Shown here piece by piece: positions 18,750 through 27,844 of a stretch of DNA of 64,000 nt. This DNA comes from Carboxylicivirga mesophila (GTDB lineage Bacteria; Bacteroidota; Bacteroidia; Bacteroidales; Marinilabiliaceae). How positions within the stretch are numbered: position 1 is the stretch's first letter; each line of letters begins with the position of its first letter. The translations under genes were made by a program, and so were the position numbers. The notes beneath the pieces are model-generated. The model did no database searches. It worked only from the letters and a program-made list of their open reading frames with translations, and was not told the origin of the DNA. The stretch spans positions 1-64,000 of the forward strand of contig NZ_JAGUCN010000030.1 in NCBI RefSeq assembly GCF_018271975.1. The letters run 5' to 3'.

Positions 18750-19250
18750 ATGATACAATTTGTAAAAACCTCCCTGCTAGCCCTGGCCATCATCAGCCTG
18801 ATAGGCTGTAGCAAAGATGATGATCCTACCGTTAACAATGTAAAAATGAATGGGGAATCTTTCAAAATAGTTGAAGCCTCTATAATGGGGCTATCAGTTG
18901 ACAATGGCGGTCACACAGCTATCTCATTAATAAGTGGCAATGCCAACAACGTACAAACACTCACCATCGACATCGAATCATTTACCCGTGAAACACTTGA
19001 AGGCACCTACTCTTATCCAGTAAGTGAAGGGGATAAAGCGCTGGATGACTGGTTAACCAATTATATGTTTTTTGAGGGAACTGAACCTACTACTTCCAAC
19101 CTTGCAGACGGCACAGTAACAATAACTCACAACAAAGGAGATAACTATTCCATTGATATGGATTTAACCATGGTGGATGGACTCATATTTAAAGGAGAAT
19201 ATACCGGTGATTTTACAGTGGTTTTCCAAAATCTTCAAACAGGCGAATAA
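18750..19250 (+). CDS. Small lipoprotein of unknown function
   Basis: This 166-residue protein has a clear lipobox (ISLIGC, Cys at residue 21) followed by the acidic string SKDDDP, which fits the Bacteroidota signal for placement on the cell surface. The mature part looks like a single beta-sandwich (VNNVKMNGESFKIVEA, TLTIDIESFTRETLEGTYSYP, LIFKGEYTGDFTVVFQ). It has no catalytic motif. It follows the DUF3857 gene by 20 bases and precedes a small outer-membrane barrel, so these envelope proteins probably act together. I do not recognise a named family. Confidence 0.75.
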   Translation: MIQFVKTSLLALAIISLIGCSKDDDPTVNNVKMNGESFKIVEASIMGLSVDNGGHTAISLISGNANNVQTLTIDIESFTRETLEGTYSYPVSEGDKALDDWLTNYMFFEGTEPTTSNLADGTVTITHNKGDNYSIDMDLTMVDGLIFKGEYTGDFTVVFQNLQTGE

Positions 19251-19290
19251 GCTTTCACATTCCTGCTTCACAAAAATCAATATAATTATT

Positions 19291-19298
19291 TACATTTG
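19291..19298 (+). promoter_or_regulatory. -7 promoter box for the beta-barrel gene
   Basis: TACATTTG matches the Bacteroidota -7 consensus TAnnTTTG and lies 39 bases before the ATG of the outer-membrane barrel gene. No convincing -33 TTTG was found. Confidence 0.45.
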
Positions 19299-19337
19299 AC
19301 TTGTTATAAATAAACCTAAACAATAAAATTAATTAAC

Positions 19338-19823
19338 ATGAAAAAGAGCATTGTATTAGTTTTTGCCTTAATCCTTTCTTGCAACCTGTTTGCACAATCG
19401 TTTGACTCTTCAAAAATCAGAGCCGGTGCCGGTTTAGTATATGCTACTGACATCAGCAACATTGGTATTAACATCAACGGTGTATATGCCTTTAATGAGA
19501 AGTGGGAAGGCGCTTTTGGCTATACGCATATTTTTGAAAAAGACAATATTAGCTACAACATCTTCGACTTTGATGCCCATTATGTATTCCATCAGCAGGA
19601 TGAAAAAATGAATTTCTATGGTATTGGCGGTTTAAACATTACTGGTTGGAAAGCAGATTTTGGTGCAGCTGGAGATCTTTCTGATTCCGATTTTGGCATT
19701 AACCTGGGTGTTGGTATGAACTACAAGCTATCTGATAAATTAAACCTGGCTCCTGAAGCTCGTTTCACCATTGTAGATGATACTTATTTCAGAATTGGTG
19801 CCAGCTTACAGTATATGTTCTAA
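19338..19823 (+). CDS. Small outer-membrane beta-barrel protein
   Basis: This 161-residue protein has a signal peptide (MKKSIVLVFALILSCNLFAQ) and alternating polar/hydrophobic strands typical of an 8-stranded barrel (IRAGAGLVYATDI, WEGAFGYTHIFE, FYGIGGLNITGW, FGINLGVGMNYKL, YFRIGASLQYMF). It ends in the terminal aromatic used by the BAM insertion machinery. It belongs broadly to the OmpA/OmpX-like or 'porin family' barrels. No periplasmic domain is present. It has its own promoter box and terminator, so it may be transcribed separately from the upstream DUF3857 genes. The specific function is unknown. Confidence 0.82.
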   Translation: MKKSIVLVFALILSCNLFAQSFDSSKIRAGAGLVYATDISNIGININGVYAFNEKWEGAFGYTHIFEKDNISYNIFDFDAHYVFHQQDEKMNFYGIGGLNITGWKADFGAAGDLSDSDFGINLGVGMNYKLSDKLNLAPEARFTIVDDTYFRIGASLQYMF

Positions 19824-19850
19824 GCACAGATATCAATTATATTAATATAA

Positions 19851-19882
19851 CGACTACCGGTTAACCGGTGGTCGTTTTTTTT
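19851..19882 (+). terminator. Strong terminator after the beta-barrel gene
   Basis: A 10-bp stem CGACTACCGG / CCGGTGGTCG (one G-U pair) with a 4-base loop runs into eight consecutive T. Confidence 0.88.
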
Positions 19883-19994
19883 ATGTCATACTTATTCTTC
19901 TTAACGTCTGCAACAATAAATGAACAATTATCCCCCCCTCCTATCCAGATAATCAGGCTGGTTTACTCTAATTTAGTTGCAAACAAACTCAGTT

Positions 19995-22295
19995 ATGATT
20001 CAACTAAAAGCAATTGTACCGTTTCTTATTATTTTACTGACCATAGGCTGTCATCATAAAGAAACAATATCCCCATCTATTATTCCTGAACCTCTGCATG
20101 TAGCATTGAGCGGCAATAGTCCTTTTCTTATGAAACCGTCAACGCCGGTTGTTATTGAGGATTCGAGCATGCTACCAGCCGTTGCTTTGCTTAGCGAGAT
20201 AAGCCATATTGATTTTAACCTTAGTTTTGGAGATCCGAAAGACACCTCACATCCGGCCATTGTACTGGCCTTCGACAATCGCCTTGACAGCTTGAGCATG
20301 GAAGGCTATGTGCTGGATATCAATCAGCAAACACTAACAATTAAAGCTGCCGGGCCCCAAGGTCTGTTTTATGCCGTTGAAACCATCAGGCAACTGCTGC
20401 CTGCTGATGCAGCTACTTCGGGCAGCGAACTGGCCCTGCCTGCAGGCCATATCATTGATCGTCCACGTTTTGAGTGGCGCGGCATGCACCTGGATGTATC
20501 ACGCCACTTTATGCCCACGGCATTTATTAAGAAATACATCGATTACCTGGCCATGCACAAGCTTAATGTTTTTCACTGGCACCTGGTGGACGGTATCGGA
20601 TGGCGCATCGAAATCAAATCGCACCCCGAGCTGACAGATATTGGAGCCTGGCGTAAAGTAAAACCCAATCTTCAACCCTGGCAGGAATTTGAGGTATGGC
20701 GCAATGGCGACGAAGCACACAAATATGGTGGCTACTACACCCAGGATGAAATACGGGAAATAGTAGCTTATGCTGCCGAACGCTTTATTACAGTGGTACC
20801 GGAAATAGAATTGCCCGGCCATTCTGAGGTGGTTTTCCAATGTTACCCTCATCTGACTTGTAAAGATGCAACTGGCAAATTCATTAAGAACAGTGGCGTG
20901 TATTGTGCCAGCAACCCGGCTGCCTACCAATTGCTTGAGGATGTATTGGATGAAGTTATTGAGCTGTTTCCTTCCAATTACATACACATTGGTGGCGACG
21001 AAGTAAGCAAAACCAACTGGAACAATTGTCCCGACTGCCAACAGTTGATGCAACGCAAAGCTTATGATGCCTATGAGCTTCAGAGCCATTTTATCAATCA
21101 CTTTGATACCTACCTGAAAAGCAAAGGCCGTCAACTAATAGGCTGGCACGAGATATTGGAAGGCGAATTATCGCCCACTGCCACAGTTATGTACTGGGGA
21201 GCCGAAACCGGTGTGGCTGATTGTTTAAAAGAAGGGCACCCAACCGTTTTAACCACCGGCTCGCATCTGTATTTCGATCACTACCAAAGTTTGAGCAAGC
21301 ACGAACCTAAAGCCTTTGGCGGTTATGCTCCACTCAAAAAAGTGTATGATTACGAGCCTGTTCCTGATGGACTGGACCAGAAACATCTTAACCAGCTGTT
21401 GGGTGTTCAGGCTAACATATGGACAGAATACATGCCCAACGAAAAACATGTGGAGTACATGCTGTTTCCACGCATCGCGGCTTTATCAGAAGTAGCCTGG
21501 CAAAAAAAGGGCACAAAAGACTGGGAGCATTTCAGGTACAAAATGAACCAAATGCTGAAACACTATGAGACCATGGATATTAACTATGCCTATAGCGCTT
21601 TGCGACCAACTGTTCATGTTGAGCTTCTTAATGCGCAGCAACTAAAAGTAAGCCTTAGTACCGAATTGGAGGCTGATATCTATTATACCACAGATGGCAC
21701 TGAACCCAATCCGGAGAGTGCCACTTTATACAAACAACCATTTATACTCAGCGAGTCGGCCACTATCAAAACCATTGCCTACAAAGATGGCCAAGCAACA
21801 GGTAAAGCAGAGAGCCGGGAAGCCATTCTGCATAAAGCAGCCGGAGCCAAAGTAACACTGCACTCAGCACCCGAAGCTAAATACGCATCCAATGGGCCTG
21901 CCACACTCACTGACACCGACTTTGGCGGCGACAAATGGGGCAATGGCAAATGGCTGGGCATACTGGATAAAGACTTTGAGGCGACCATCAGACTTAGCGA
22001 ACCAAAGCAGATTAGCTCACTCAAATTGAGTTGCATTGAAGAGAATGGTGCAGGTATCTTCTACCCCTCATCCATAGAAGTATTGGTTTCCGATAATGGT
22101 AAAGACTATCACCTGGCTGGCACATGGGAAAGCCAGATTAATTACCAGCCTCCCTGGTCATCAGCAGTAAGCAACACCAGATTTCCTGTCATATTCGAGC
22201 CAGTTACAACTCAGTATGTGAAGGTCAGGGCCCATTACCCAAAGATAAAAGGCATGGGAGTATTCCTGTTTATTGATGAAGTAGTGATTGAGTAA
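19995..22295 (+). CDS. GH20 beta-N-acetylhexosaminidase lipoprotein
   Basis: This enzyme of about 766 residues removes terminal beta-linked GlcNAc/GalNAc from chitooligosaccharides, glycoproteins or glycolipids. The start chosen is the ATG at 19995, which directly precedes the lipoprotein signal peptide ending in TIGC. An in-frame TTG at 19977 is less likely. Domains are an N-terminal GH20b domain (about 25-145), a catalytic TIM barrel (about 150-505) with the Asp-Glu pair in IHIGGDEV (about residue 334) and FHWHLVDGIGWRIE, a chitobiase-type C-terminal domain (about 545-600, IYYTTDGTEPNPES) and a discoidin/F5-8C-like carbohydrate-binding domain (about 610-766). The Cys-adjacent residues HHK lack an acidic surface signal, so it may face the periplasm. 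Confidence 0.93.
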   Translation: MIQLKAIVPFLIILLTIGCHHKETISPSIIPEPLHVALSGNSPFLMKPSTPVVIEDSSMLPAVALLSEISHIDFNLSFGDPKDTSHPAIVLAFDNRLDSLSMEGYVLDINQQTLTIKAAGPQGLFYAVETIRQLLPADAATSGSELALPAGHIIDRPRFEWRGMHLDVSRHFMPTAFIKKYIDYLAMHKLNVFHWHLVDGIGWRIEIKSHPELTDIGAWRKVKPNLQPWQEFEVWRNGDEAHKYGGYYTQDEIREIVAYAAERFITVVPEIELPGHSEVVFQCYPHLTCKDATGKFIKNSGVYCASNPAAYQLLEDVLDEVIELFPSNYIHIGGDEVSKTNWNNCPDCQQLMQRKAYDAYELQSHFINHFDTYLKSKGRQLIGWHEILEGELSPTATVMYWGAETGVADCLKEGHPTVLTTGSHLYFDHYQSLSKHEPKAFGGYAPLKKVYDYEPVPDGLDQKHLNQLLGVQANIWTEYMPNEKHVEYMLFPRIAALSEVAWQKKGTKDWEHFRYKMNQMLKHYETMDINYAYSALRPTVHVELLNAQQLKVSLSTELEADIYYTTDGTEPNPESATLYKQPFILSESATIKTIAYKDGQATGKAESREAILHKAAGAKVTLHSAPEAKYASNGPATLTDTDFGGDKWGNGKWLGILDKDFEATIRLSEPKQISSLKLSCIEENGAGIFYPSSIEVLVSDNGKDYHLAGTWESQINYQPPWSSAVSNTRFPVIFEPVTTQYVKVRAHYPKIKGMGVFLFIDEVVIE

Positions 22296-22452
22296 CTCTC
22301 TGACAATTGTCGCCAGGTTCACCGGTCAACTGTTACTGTTATTAAAGCTAAAAAGCCCTATAGGACTATTTCAATTTAAAACTATCAAATAGATTTTTTG
22401 TAGCATTTTAATATTTTAACAACTCACAAAGTTTCTATTTGATAGTTTTTGT

Positions 22453-22460
22453 TACATTTG
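22453..22460 (+). promoter_or_regulatory. -7 promoter box of asnA
   Basis: TACATTTG matches TAnnTTTG exactly and lies 28 bases upstream of the asnA ATG. Nearby TTTG/TTTC words lie upstream, but the spacing is not ideal. Confidence 0.5.
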
Positions 22461-22487
22461 CCTAACAAATCACTAATTAAATTTGAG

Positions 22488-23525
22488 ATGGCAAAACTAT
22501 TTATACCAAAAAACTACGAACCACTTCTTGATCTGAAACAAACGGAACATGCGATTAAAACCGTTAAAGATCATTTTCAAACAGCTCTATCGGCTGAACT
22601 GCGCCTGCGCCGGGTAACAGCCCCATTATTTGTAATGAAAGGCACTGGTATCAATGACGACCTGAATGGCACTGAGCGTCCGGTAGCTTTTCCTATTAAA
22701 GAGTTCAACGATGAGCAGGCTGAGGTGGTACACTCGCTGGCCAAGTGGAAGCGTATGATGCTGGCAGACTACGAAATTGAGCAGGGCTACGGACTGTATA
22801 CCGATATGAACGCCATTCGCCCAGATGAAGAGCTTTCAAATATTCACTCGCTGTATGTTGATCAATGGGACTGGGAACGTCACATTGGTAAAGAGGAGTA
22901 TAATCTGGACTATTTAAAGCACATTGTTCGCAAAATTTACGAAGTGATGAAGCGAACTGAATTTGTGGTATTTGAACGCTACCCATCTATTCAGCCTATT
23001 TTACCAGAGGAAATAACCTTTATTCAGGCACAGGATCTGTTGGACAAATACCCGGATCTAACACCCAAAGAGCGCGAAGATGCAGCTGCTAAGGAGCATG
23101 GTGCCATCTTTATAATTGGTATCGGCGGTATTCTATCCAATGGCGAGAAGCACGATGGCCGGGCCCCGGATTATGATGACTGGAGTACTCCAACAGCAGA
23201 TAGCTACAAAGGTTTAAATGGTGATATCGTGGTATGGAATCCCATTCTGGAACGTTCATTTGAAATATCATCAATGGGTATTCGCGTGAGTCCTGAAGTA
23301 TTGAGCAAACAGCTGGATATGGAAGGTTGTCCGGAGCGTAAAGAACTGCTGTTTCACCAGCGCCTGTTAGATGGCGAATTGCCATTGTCTATCGGTGGAG
23401 GCATTGGCCAATCGCGCCTGTGCATGTTCTTCCTGCGCAAAGCGCATATCGGTGAAATCCAGTCGAGCATATGGCCGGCTGATATGCGCCAGAAATGCAA
23501 AGAGAATAAAATCATTCTTGTATAA
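22488..23525 (+). CDS. asnA: Aspartate--ammonia ligase (asparagine synthetase A)
   Basis: This cytosolic enzyme makes asparagine from aspartate, ammonia and ATP. The fold is related to class II aminoacyl-tRNA synthetases. The ATG at 22488 gives 345 residues. The longer reading from TTG at 22449 would run through the promoter box. Family motifs are abundant: VTAPLFVMKGTGINDDLNGTERPV, ADYEIEQGYGLYTDMNAIRPDEE, HSLYVDQWDWE, and the C-terminal SIGGGIGQSRLCMFFLRKAHIGEIQ. The length is close to the E. coli enzyme. It is transcribed alone, with its own promoter box and terminator. Confidence 0.96.
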   Translation: MAKLFIPKNYEPLLDLKQTEHAIKTVKDHFQTALSAELRLRRVTAPLFVMKGTGINDDLNGTERPVAFPIKEFNDEQAEVVHSLAKWKRMMLADYEIEQGYGLYTDMNAIRPDEELSNIHSLYVDQWDWERHIGKEEYNLDYLKHIVRKIYEVMKRTEFVVFERYPSIQPILPEEITFIQAQDLLDKYPDLTPKEREDAAAKEHGAIFIIGIGGILSNGEKHDGRAPDYDDWSTPTADSYKGLNGDIVVWNPILERSFEISSMGIRVSPEVLSKQLDMEGCPERKELLFHQRLLDGELPLSIGGGIGQSRLCMFFLRKAHIGEIQSSIWPADMRQKCKENKIILV

Positions 23526-23535
23526 ACACCCCATC

Positions 23536-23573
23536 ACTCCCTAAGCACCCGCAATAAGCTTAGGGAGTTTTTT
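23536..23573 (+). terminator. Terminator after asnA
   Basis: A perfect 11-bp stem ACTCCCTAAGC / GCTTAGGGAGT with an 11-base loop is followed by TTTTT, 10 bases past the stop. Confidence 0.9.
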
Positions 23574-23670
23574 CTGCAACCATCCAGCCAAACTGGTAAT
23601 GACAAAAAACACTTTTTCCCTCCCTTAGATTCATTAACTTGCATACCATTAAACTCAAAACTATAATCGT

Positions 23671-24885
23671 ATGCATCGTAAATATCTATTATCACTTGTG
23701 GTACTGCTGTCATCCATTATAACTTCAGCACAGTACGAACAATACTTCACAACTGCCACCATGCGCCTCGACTACAACCATGTTGGTACTGCCAGTGAAG
23801 AACATTTTGCCTTTGACCAGATGGTGAACGATGGCCAGTGGGCCGGTAGTAAAACAGTACTTATCGATGAGTTTCGACTGGGTAAATACTTCTTTGAAGT
23901 GAAGGAGCCCGAAACTCAAAAAGTACTTTACTCAAGAGGCTACTCAAGCATTTATGGCGAGTGGGAGACCACACCCGATGCTAAGGATAACTGGGGCAGT
24001 TTCCATGAATCGGTTCGCTTCCCTTGGCCTAAAGCTGAAGTGGATGTGACCATTTACAAACGTAATCGTCTGAATGGTTTCGATCCGGTATGGACCTACC
24101 GTGTTAATCCGAAACACCACAGAGCATTTACAGCCCCGGTTGAACAGCACTACAACACTTTTGATGTCGTAGTGAATGGTACACCCGAAAAGCAGGTGGA
24201 TATTGTGGTATTAGGCGAAGGCTATGCCAAAGAAGATATGGATAAGTTCCATAAAGATAACAAAACCATACGCAATGCCTCGGCTGCAGTACCGTATGAG
24301 TTTACTGCCATTCTGATGAACGACTCTATCTATGGGGGTGGCGGTATTTATAACCTGTATATCACAGCAGCTGTCAACAATGCTTTCCAGGAGTACCTGT
24401 TTGTGCACGAGTTTGGCCATCACTTTGCCGACCTGGCCGATGAATACTATACCTCAGCCACGGCTTATGAGATGGATGCCGAACACCTGGAACCATGGGA
24501 ATTAAATGTAACAGCCAATCCCGATCCGGAAACTATTAAATGGAAAGACATCGTAACACCGGGCACCCCTATTCCAACGCCCTGGGAAAAAGAGAAGTAT
24601 GACAAGCATAGCATTGACGTGCAAAAGAAGCGTGTGGAAATGCGCAAAGCCAAGGTAGATGAAAAGGTGATGGAAGATTTCTTCCTGGATAAAAAAGCCT
24701 GGGACGATAAACTGCTGGCTAATATGAAATACAGCGGCCAGGTAGGTGCTTTTGAGGGCGCTCAGCACAAAGCCACCGGCATGTACCGCAGTGCGGCCAA
24801 CTGCATCATGTTTACGCGCCACGACCATTTTTGTCCGGCCTGCCAGCGTGGTATTAAACTCATTATTGATCAGTATACCAAGTAA
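23671..24885 (+). CDS. M64-family metallopeptidase (IgA-peptidase-like), apparently with an internal deletion
   Basis: This 404-residue secreted zinc peptidase has a signal peptide (MHRKYLLSLVVLLSSIITSA), a beta-sandwich M64 N-terminal domain (about 22-165) and the catalytic domain. The zinc motif HEFGHHFADLAD (HExxHxxxxxD) is at about residues 246-256, next to GGGGIYNLY, and the C-terminal Cys-containing MFTRHDHFCPACQRGI closes the fold. From what I recall of the family, GEGY.KEDMDKFHKD is normally followed by about 70-85 residues (including the ESGTD and SFYTFDSERYL segments) before DNKTIRNASAAVPYE. Here the two are directly joined in frame, so the protein may be damaged or minimised. A strong terminator follows. 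Confidence 0.88.
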   Translation: MHRKYLLSLVVLLSSIITSAQYEQYFTTATMRLDYNHVGTASEEHFAFDQMVNDGQWAGSKTVLIDEFRLGKYFFEVKEPETQKVLYSRGYSSIYGEWETTPDAKDNWGSFHESVRFPWPKAEVDVTIYKRNRLNGFDPVWTYRVNPKHHRAFTAPVEQHYNTFDVVVNGTPEKQVDIVVLGEGYAKEDMDKFHKDNKTIRNASAAVPYEFTAILMNDSIYGGGGIYNLYITAAVNNAFQEYLFVHEFGHHFADLADEYYTSATAYEMDAEHLEPWELNVTANPDPETIKWKDIVTPGTPIPTPWEKEKYDKHSIDVQKKRVEMRKAKVDEKVMEDFFLDKKAWDDKLLANMKYSGQVGAFEGAQHKATGMYRSAANCIMFTRHDHFCPACQRGIKLIIDQYTK

Positions 24886-24924
24886 GCTGAAACTGATTCC
24901 GATTATTGAGATAACAACATTAAG

Positions 24925-24973
24925 AACATCCAAAACATGGGCCACGGCTGATGTTTTGGATGTTTGTTTTTTT
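24925..24973 (+). terminator. Very strong terminator after the M64 gene
   Basis: A perfect 14-bp stem AACATCCAAAACAT / ATGTTTTGGATGTT with a 12-base loop is followed by a run of T. Confidence 0.92.
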
Positions 24974-25116
24974 GACGGTTTCATAAAAGAAAACCTTCAA
25001 TGCACACACCTACAGGCATCCTGTTCATAATTCATTATCTTTATAAATCCCAAATACTTATACTCATAAAAATATGGGCTGCAATATCATATTTAAACCT
25101 ATTAATGTTGGACAGT

Positions 25117-26337
25117 ATGTTAAAACTAGTAAGTAAATTTATCCTGATTGCAGTGACAATAAGTTATCTTGCAAGTTGCAACACCAAAGCACCAGAACCA
25201 CTACAAATAAGTCCATTACCTGTTGATGCATTTATTGATGGCGATATCCTTATGGGGTCATCCACCTTAAATGATCCCAAACGTTTTATATGGGGAGGCA
25301 GTGTTATAAAAGGCGATGATGGCCGTTACCACATGATTTATAACACCTGGGAATGTGGTGACTCCATTCCACAGTTTACCGATTCATGGGTGTTGCACTC
25401 AAAGCTGGGCTATGCAGTTTCGGACTATCCGGATAAAGGCTTTGAGTTTCAAAAGATCATCCTGCAAGGCAGACGATTTAAAGGCGACACCACTGCCTGG
25501 GATGCACAAATGGTGACTAATCCTCACCTTAAAAAGTTTAACGATAAGTACTACCTGTATTATGTTGGTTCCAGGGAGCCTGGTGTTCAACCAGAAGGTT
25601 CGAAGGGGGAACACCTCAATCAGCGCAACCGTATTCAACAGATGCAATGCATTGGCGTAATTGAGTTTGATAGTTTCGAAGACCTGATGGCAGGTAACTT
25701 CAGGCGCCCGGACCAGCCCATATTGCAACCTCGGACACGCGTTAAAGCCGATAACATTGTGCATCCATCGCCAGAAGGCACAGTGGCTAAACCCGATAAT
25801 ATTATTGTGGTGAATCCATCGGTGGTACAACGTCCATCCGACGGTAAATACCTCTTGTATTTCAAAGGCAATATCTATGACCCCCATTGGAAAGGAGTTC
25901 ACGGCGTGGCAGTTGCAGATAGTCCAATGGGGCCTTTTCAACCAGGCGACAATGTGATTTTTGAAGTTATGATGGACGATGGTAAAATTGCCTCAGCCGA
26001 AGATCCGTTTGTGTGGTACCACCAAAGAAGCGAACGATTCTATGCTGTTATCAAAGACTTTTCAGGACAAATAACTGGTGCAGAGCCCGGGCTGGCCATA
26101 CTGGAATCAAAGGATGGCATGAGCTGGACCCAACCCGCCAATCCTTTCTTTATGAAAAAGGAAGTACAACTAAAGAGTGGTGAAGTGGTGAAAGTAAACC
26201 GACTAGAACGGCCTCAGCTCTTGCTGGATGAAGAAGGTAATCCATTGGTATTATATGCGGCCTGTTCGCTGGTTAACATCAACCCACGCCAGGACGGCGC
26301 CTCATTTAACATCCAGATACCACTTAACATTAAGTAG
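25117..26337 (+). CDS. GH43/GH117-like five-bladed beta-propeller lipoprotein (putative glycosidase)
   Basis: This lipoprotein has about 406 residues and the lipobox LASC. The ATG at 25117 (or 25105) directly precedes the signal peptide. An upstream in-frame start at 25000 would place a poor leader in front. The mature protein shows blade-like repeats of glycoside hydrolase clan F proteins (WGGSVIKGDDGRYHMIYNTW, NPHLKKFNDKYYLYYVGSRE, NPSVVQRPSDGKYLLYFKG, AEDPFVWYHQRSERFYAVIKDF, ERPQLLLDEEGNPLVLYAA). The acidic residues typical of propeller catalysis (for example EDP) are visible, but the exact family and substrate are not certain. It starts the long plus-strand gene string that continues to 31764. 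Confidence 0.75.
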   Translation: MLKLVSKFILIAVTISYLASCNTKAPEPLQISPLPVDAFIDGDILMGSSTLNDPKRFIWGGSVIKGDDGRYHMIYNTWECGDSIPQFTDSWVLHSKLGYAVSDYPDKGFEFQKIILQGRRFKGDTTAWDAQMVTNPHLKKFNDKYYLYYVGSREPGVQPEGSKGEHLNQRNRIQQMQCIGVIEFDSFEDLMAGNFRRPDQPILQPRTRVKADNIVHPSPEGTVAKPDNIIVVNPSVVQRPSDGKYLLYFKGNIYDPHWKGVHGVAVADSPMGPFQPGDNVIFEVMMDDGKIASAEDPFVWYHQRSERFYAVIKDFSGQITGAEPGLAILESKDGMSWTQPANPFFMKKEVQLKSGEVVKVNRLERPQLLLDEEGNPLVLYAACSLVNINPRQDGASFNIQIPLNIK

Positions 26338-26431
26338 AATCAAGAATAAATGAAAAATAACATTCATGACTATCCTCACTATACAGTGCAACTATTTTAA
26401 TGTCCGGATGGTTATGGTTTAAAAGAGGATA

Positions 26432-27844
26432 ATGACAATCAAAATAAAACAGTATCTCATTTTAATACCATGCTTGCTAATGGTAGCCTTATCGTGTAAA
26501 CGTCAGTCCACAGTTATCACCTTTGAACTGGATATGCGACCAGCCATTGCTGAAGGTTGGTTCACTCCGGATGAAGACCAGGTTGGATTACGCGGCGACC
26601 AGCAACCCCTTAGCTGGTCAGAGACCTGTATGGCTAATGCCACCAATACTTATGGTATCTATTCACTTAAAATGCCTTTCTCAATAGTGGGCGATAGCCT
26701 TGAACTCAGTTACAAAATAAAAACTGAGGGAGCAGGACACCCGGAAGAAGGCTGGCAAACCGGTCACAATCATCGTTTAGTGTTATACAAAGGCCAACAA
26801 CAAACCGTTAAACTATCCTGGAATACTCAGGCACCTGAACCTTCTTCGAGCATCACAGGCCATGTGGATATATTGCGCCAATTTGATAGTGGTGCGCTGG
26901 CCAGCAGAGATATTTTTATATACCTGCCACCTGGCTACCACCACTCAAACCTACATTACGATGTATTGTACATGCACGATGGTCAGAACCTGTTTGATGC
27001 CACCAGCATCGGTCAGGAATGGGGATTAGATGAAGCAGCTGAGGATATGATAACTTCTGGTAAAATAGCTCCATTAATCATTGTGGGTATTGGTAACACC
27101 TCCAATCGCATTGATGAATACACGCCAACACGTCAGCACTGGTCATATACCTTCATAAAAGCAGACGGCAATAACAATGAAGTAGCCGGCCATTATCAGA
27201 CTGATACCGGCGAGGAACTTCAAGTAAAAAAACAATCAGACACATTATGGGTCATCATACCGGGAAGTGATGAATGGCAGTCACTGGAAGCCCAATCTGA
27301 CACATCGTATTACCTGCCACGAGCCGGTATTCGCTTTACGTTTCAACAAGATAAACAAGGCTCCACTATTCATGCCAACAAGCCTCCGATGGGTGGACAG
27401 GGGCCCATATACGAAGCCTTTATTCTGAAGCAACTAAAACCATATATCGACAGTACTTATCGCACCAATCCATCTGCTGAACACACCTCATTGGGTGGCT
27501 CCTCACTAGGTGGTCTCATCAGTCTTTATACCGGATTACGCCATCCCGAAACATTTCAAAACTTGTTGATTCTGTCTCCTTCACTCTGGTGGGATGGTAA
27601 AATGATGTTTGATTGGGTGAATACCATTGAACCTTCCTCTCACCAAAGAATTTGGTTATATATTGGTGGAGCTGAAGGAGAAGAAGCTGTTAGCAATGTG
27701 AGAGCCATGAAGCAACTACTGATTGATAAGGGCTGGCAATTGCAATATAAAGAAGCCGAGCACGAGCAACACAATGAAACAGCGTGGAAGAAACAGGCTG
27801 CTAACATCCTTCACTTCGTGGCGGGCAACAACCAGGAGCAATGA
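26432..27844 (+). CDS. Lipoprotein esterase of the esterase D / enterochelin-esterase family with CBM-like N-terminus and inserted domain
   Basis: This 470-residue protein has a lipobox (ALSC), an N-terminal beta-sandwich of about 110 residues resembling CBM20/CBM48 (FELDMRPAIAEGWFTPDEDQVGLRGD), and an alpha/beta-hydrolase domain (about 145-465). YDVLYMHDGQNLFD forms the oxyanion region, GGSSLGG carries the nucleophile Ser358, and the terminal EHNETAW region probably holds the catalytic His. Between the first hydrolase strands and the nucleophile lies an unusual segment (about 246-312: GHYQTDTGEELQVKKQSDTLW to IRFTFQQDKQGSTI) resembling the small DUF3471 beta-domain. It likely hydrolyses carbohydrate or siderophore-type esters. 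Its stop overlaps the next start as ATGA, showing translational coupling. Confidence 0.85.
   Translation: MTIKIKQYLILIPCLLMVALSCKRQSTVITFELDMRPAIAEGWFTPDEDQVGLRGDQQPLSWSETCMANATNTYGIYSLKMPFSIVGDSLELSYKIKTEGAGHPEEGWQTGHNHRLVLYKGQQQTVKLSWNTQAPEPSSSITGHVDILRQFDSGALASRDIFIYLPPGYHHSNLHYDVLYMHDGQNLFDATSIGQEWGLDEAAEDMITSGKIAPLIIVGIGNTSNRIDEYTPTRQHWSYTFIKADGNNNEVAGHYQTDTGEELQVKKQSDTLWVIIPGSDEWQSLEAQSDTSYYLPRAGIRFTFQQDKQGSTIHANKPPMGGQGPIYEAFILKQLKPYIDSTYRTNPSAEHTSLGGSSLGGLISLYTGLRHPETFQNLLILSPSLWWDGKMMFDWVNTIEPSSHQRIWLYIGGAEGEEAVSNVRAMKQLLIDKGWQLQYKEAEHEQHNETAWKKQAANILHFVAGNNQEQ

Noticed and set aside
20499-21134. Minus-strand reading frame (211 codons) inside the GH20 gene
   Set aside because: It lies wholly within a strongly conserved catalytic domain on the other strand and has no own features.
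24502-24984. Minus-strand reading frame overlapping the M64 gene end
   Set aside because: It covers the perfect terminator hairpin and the M64 C-terminus. There is no independent support.
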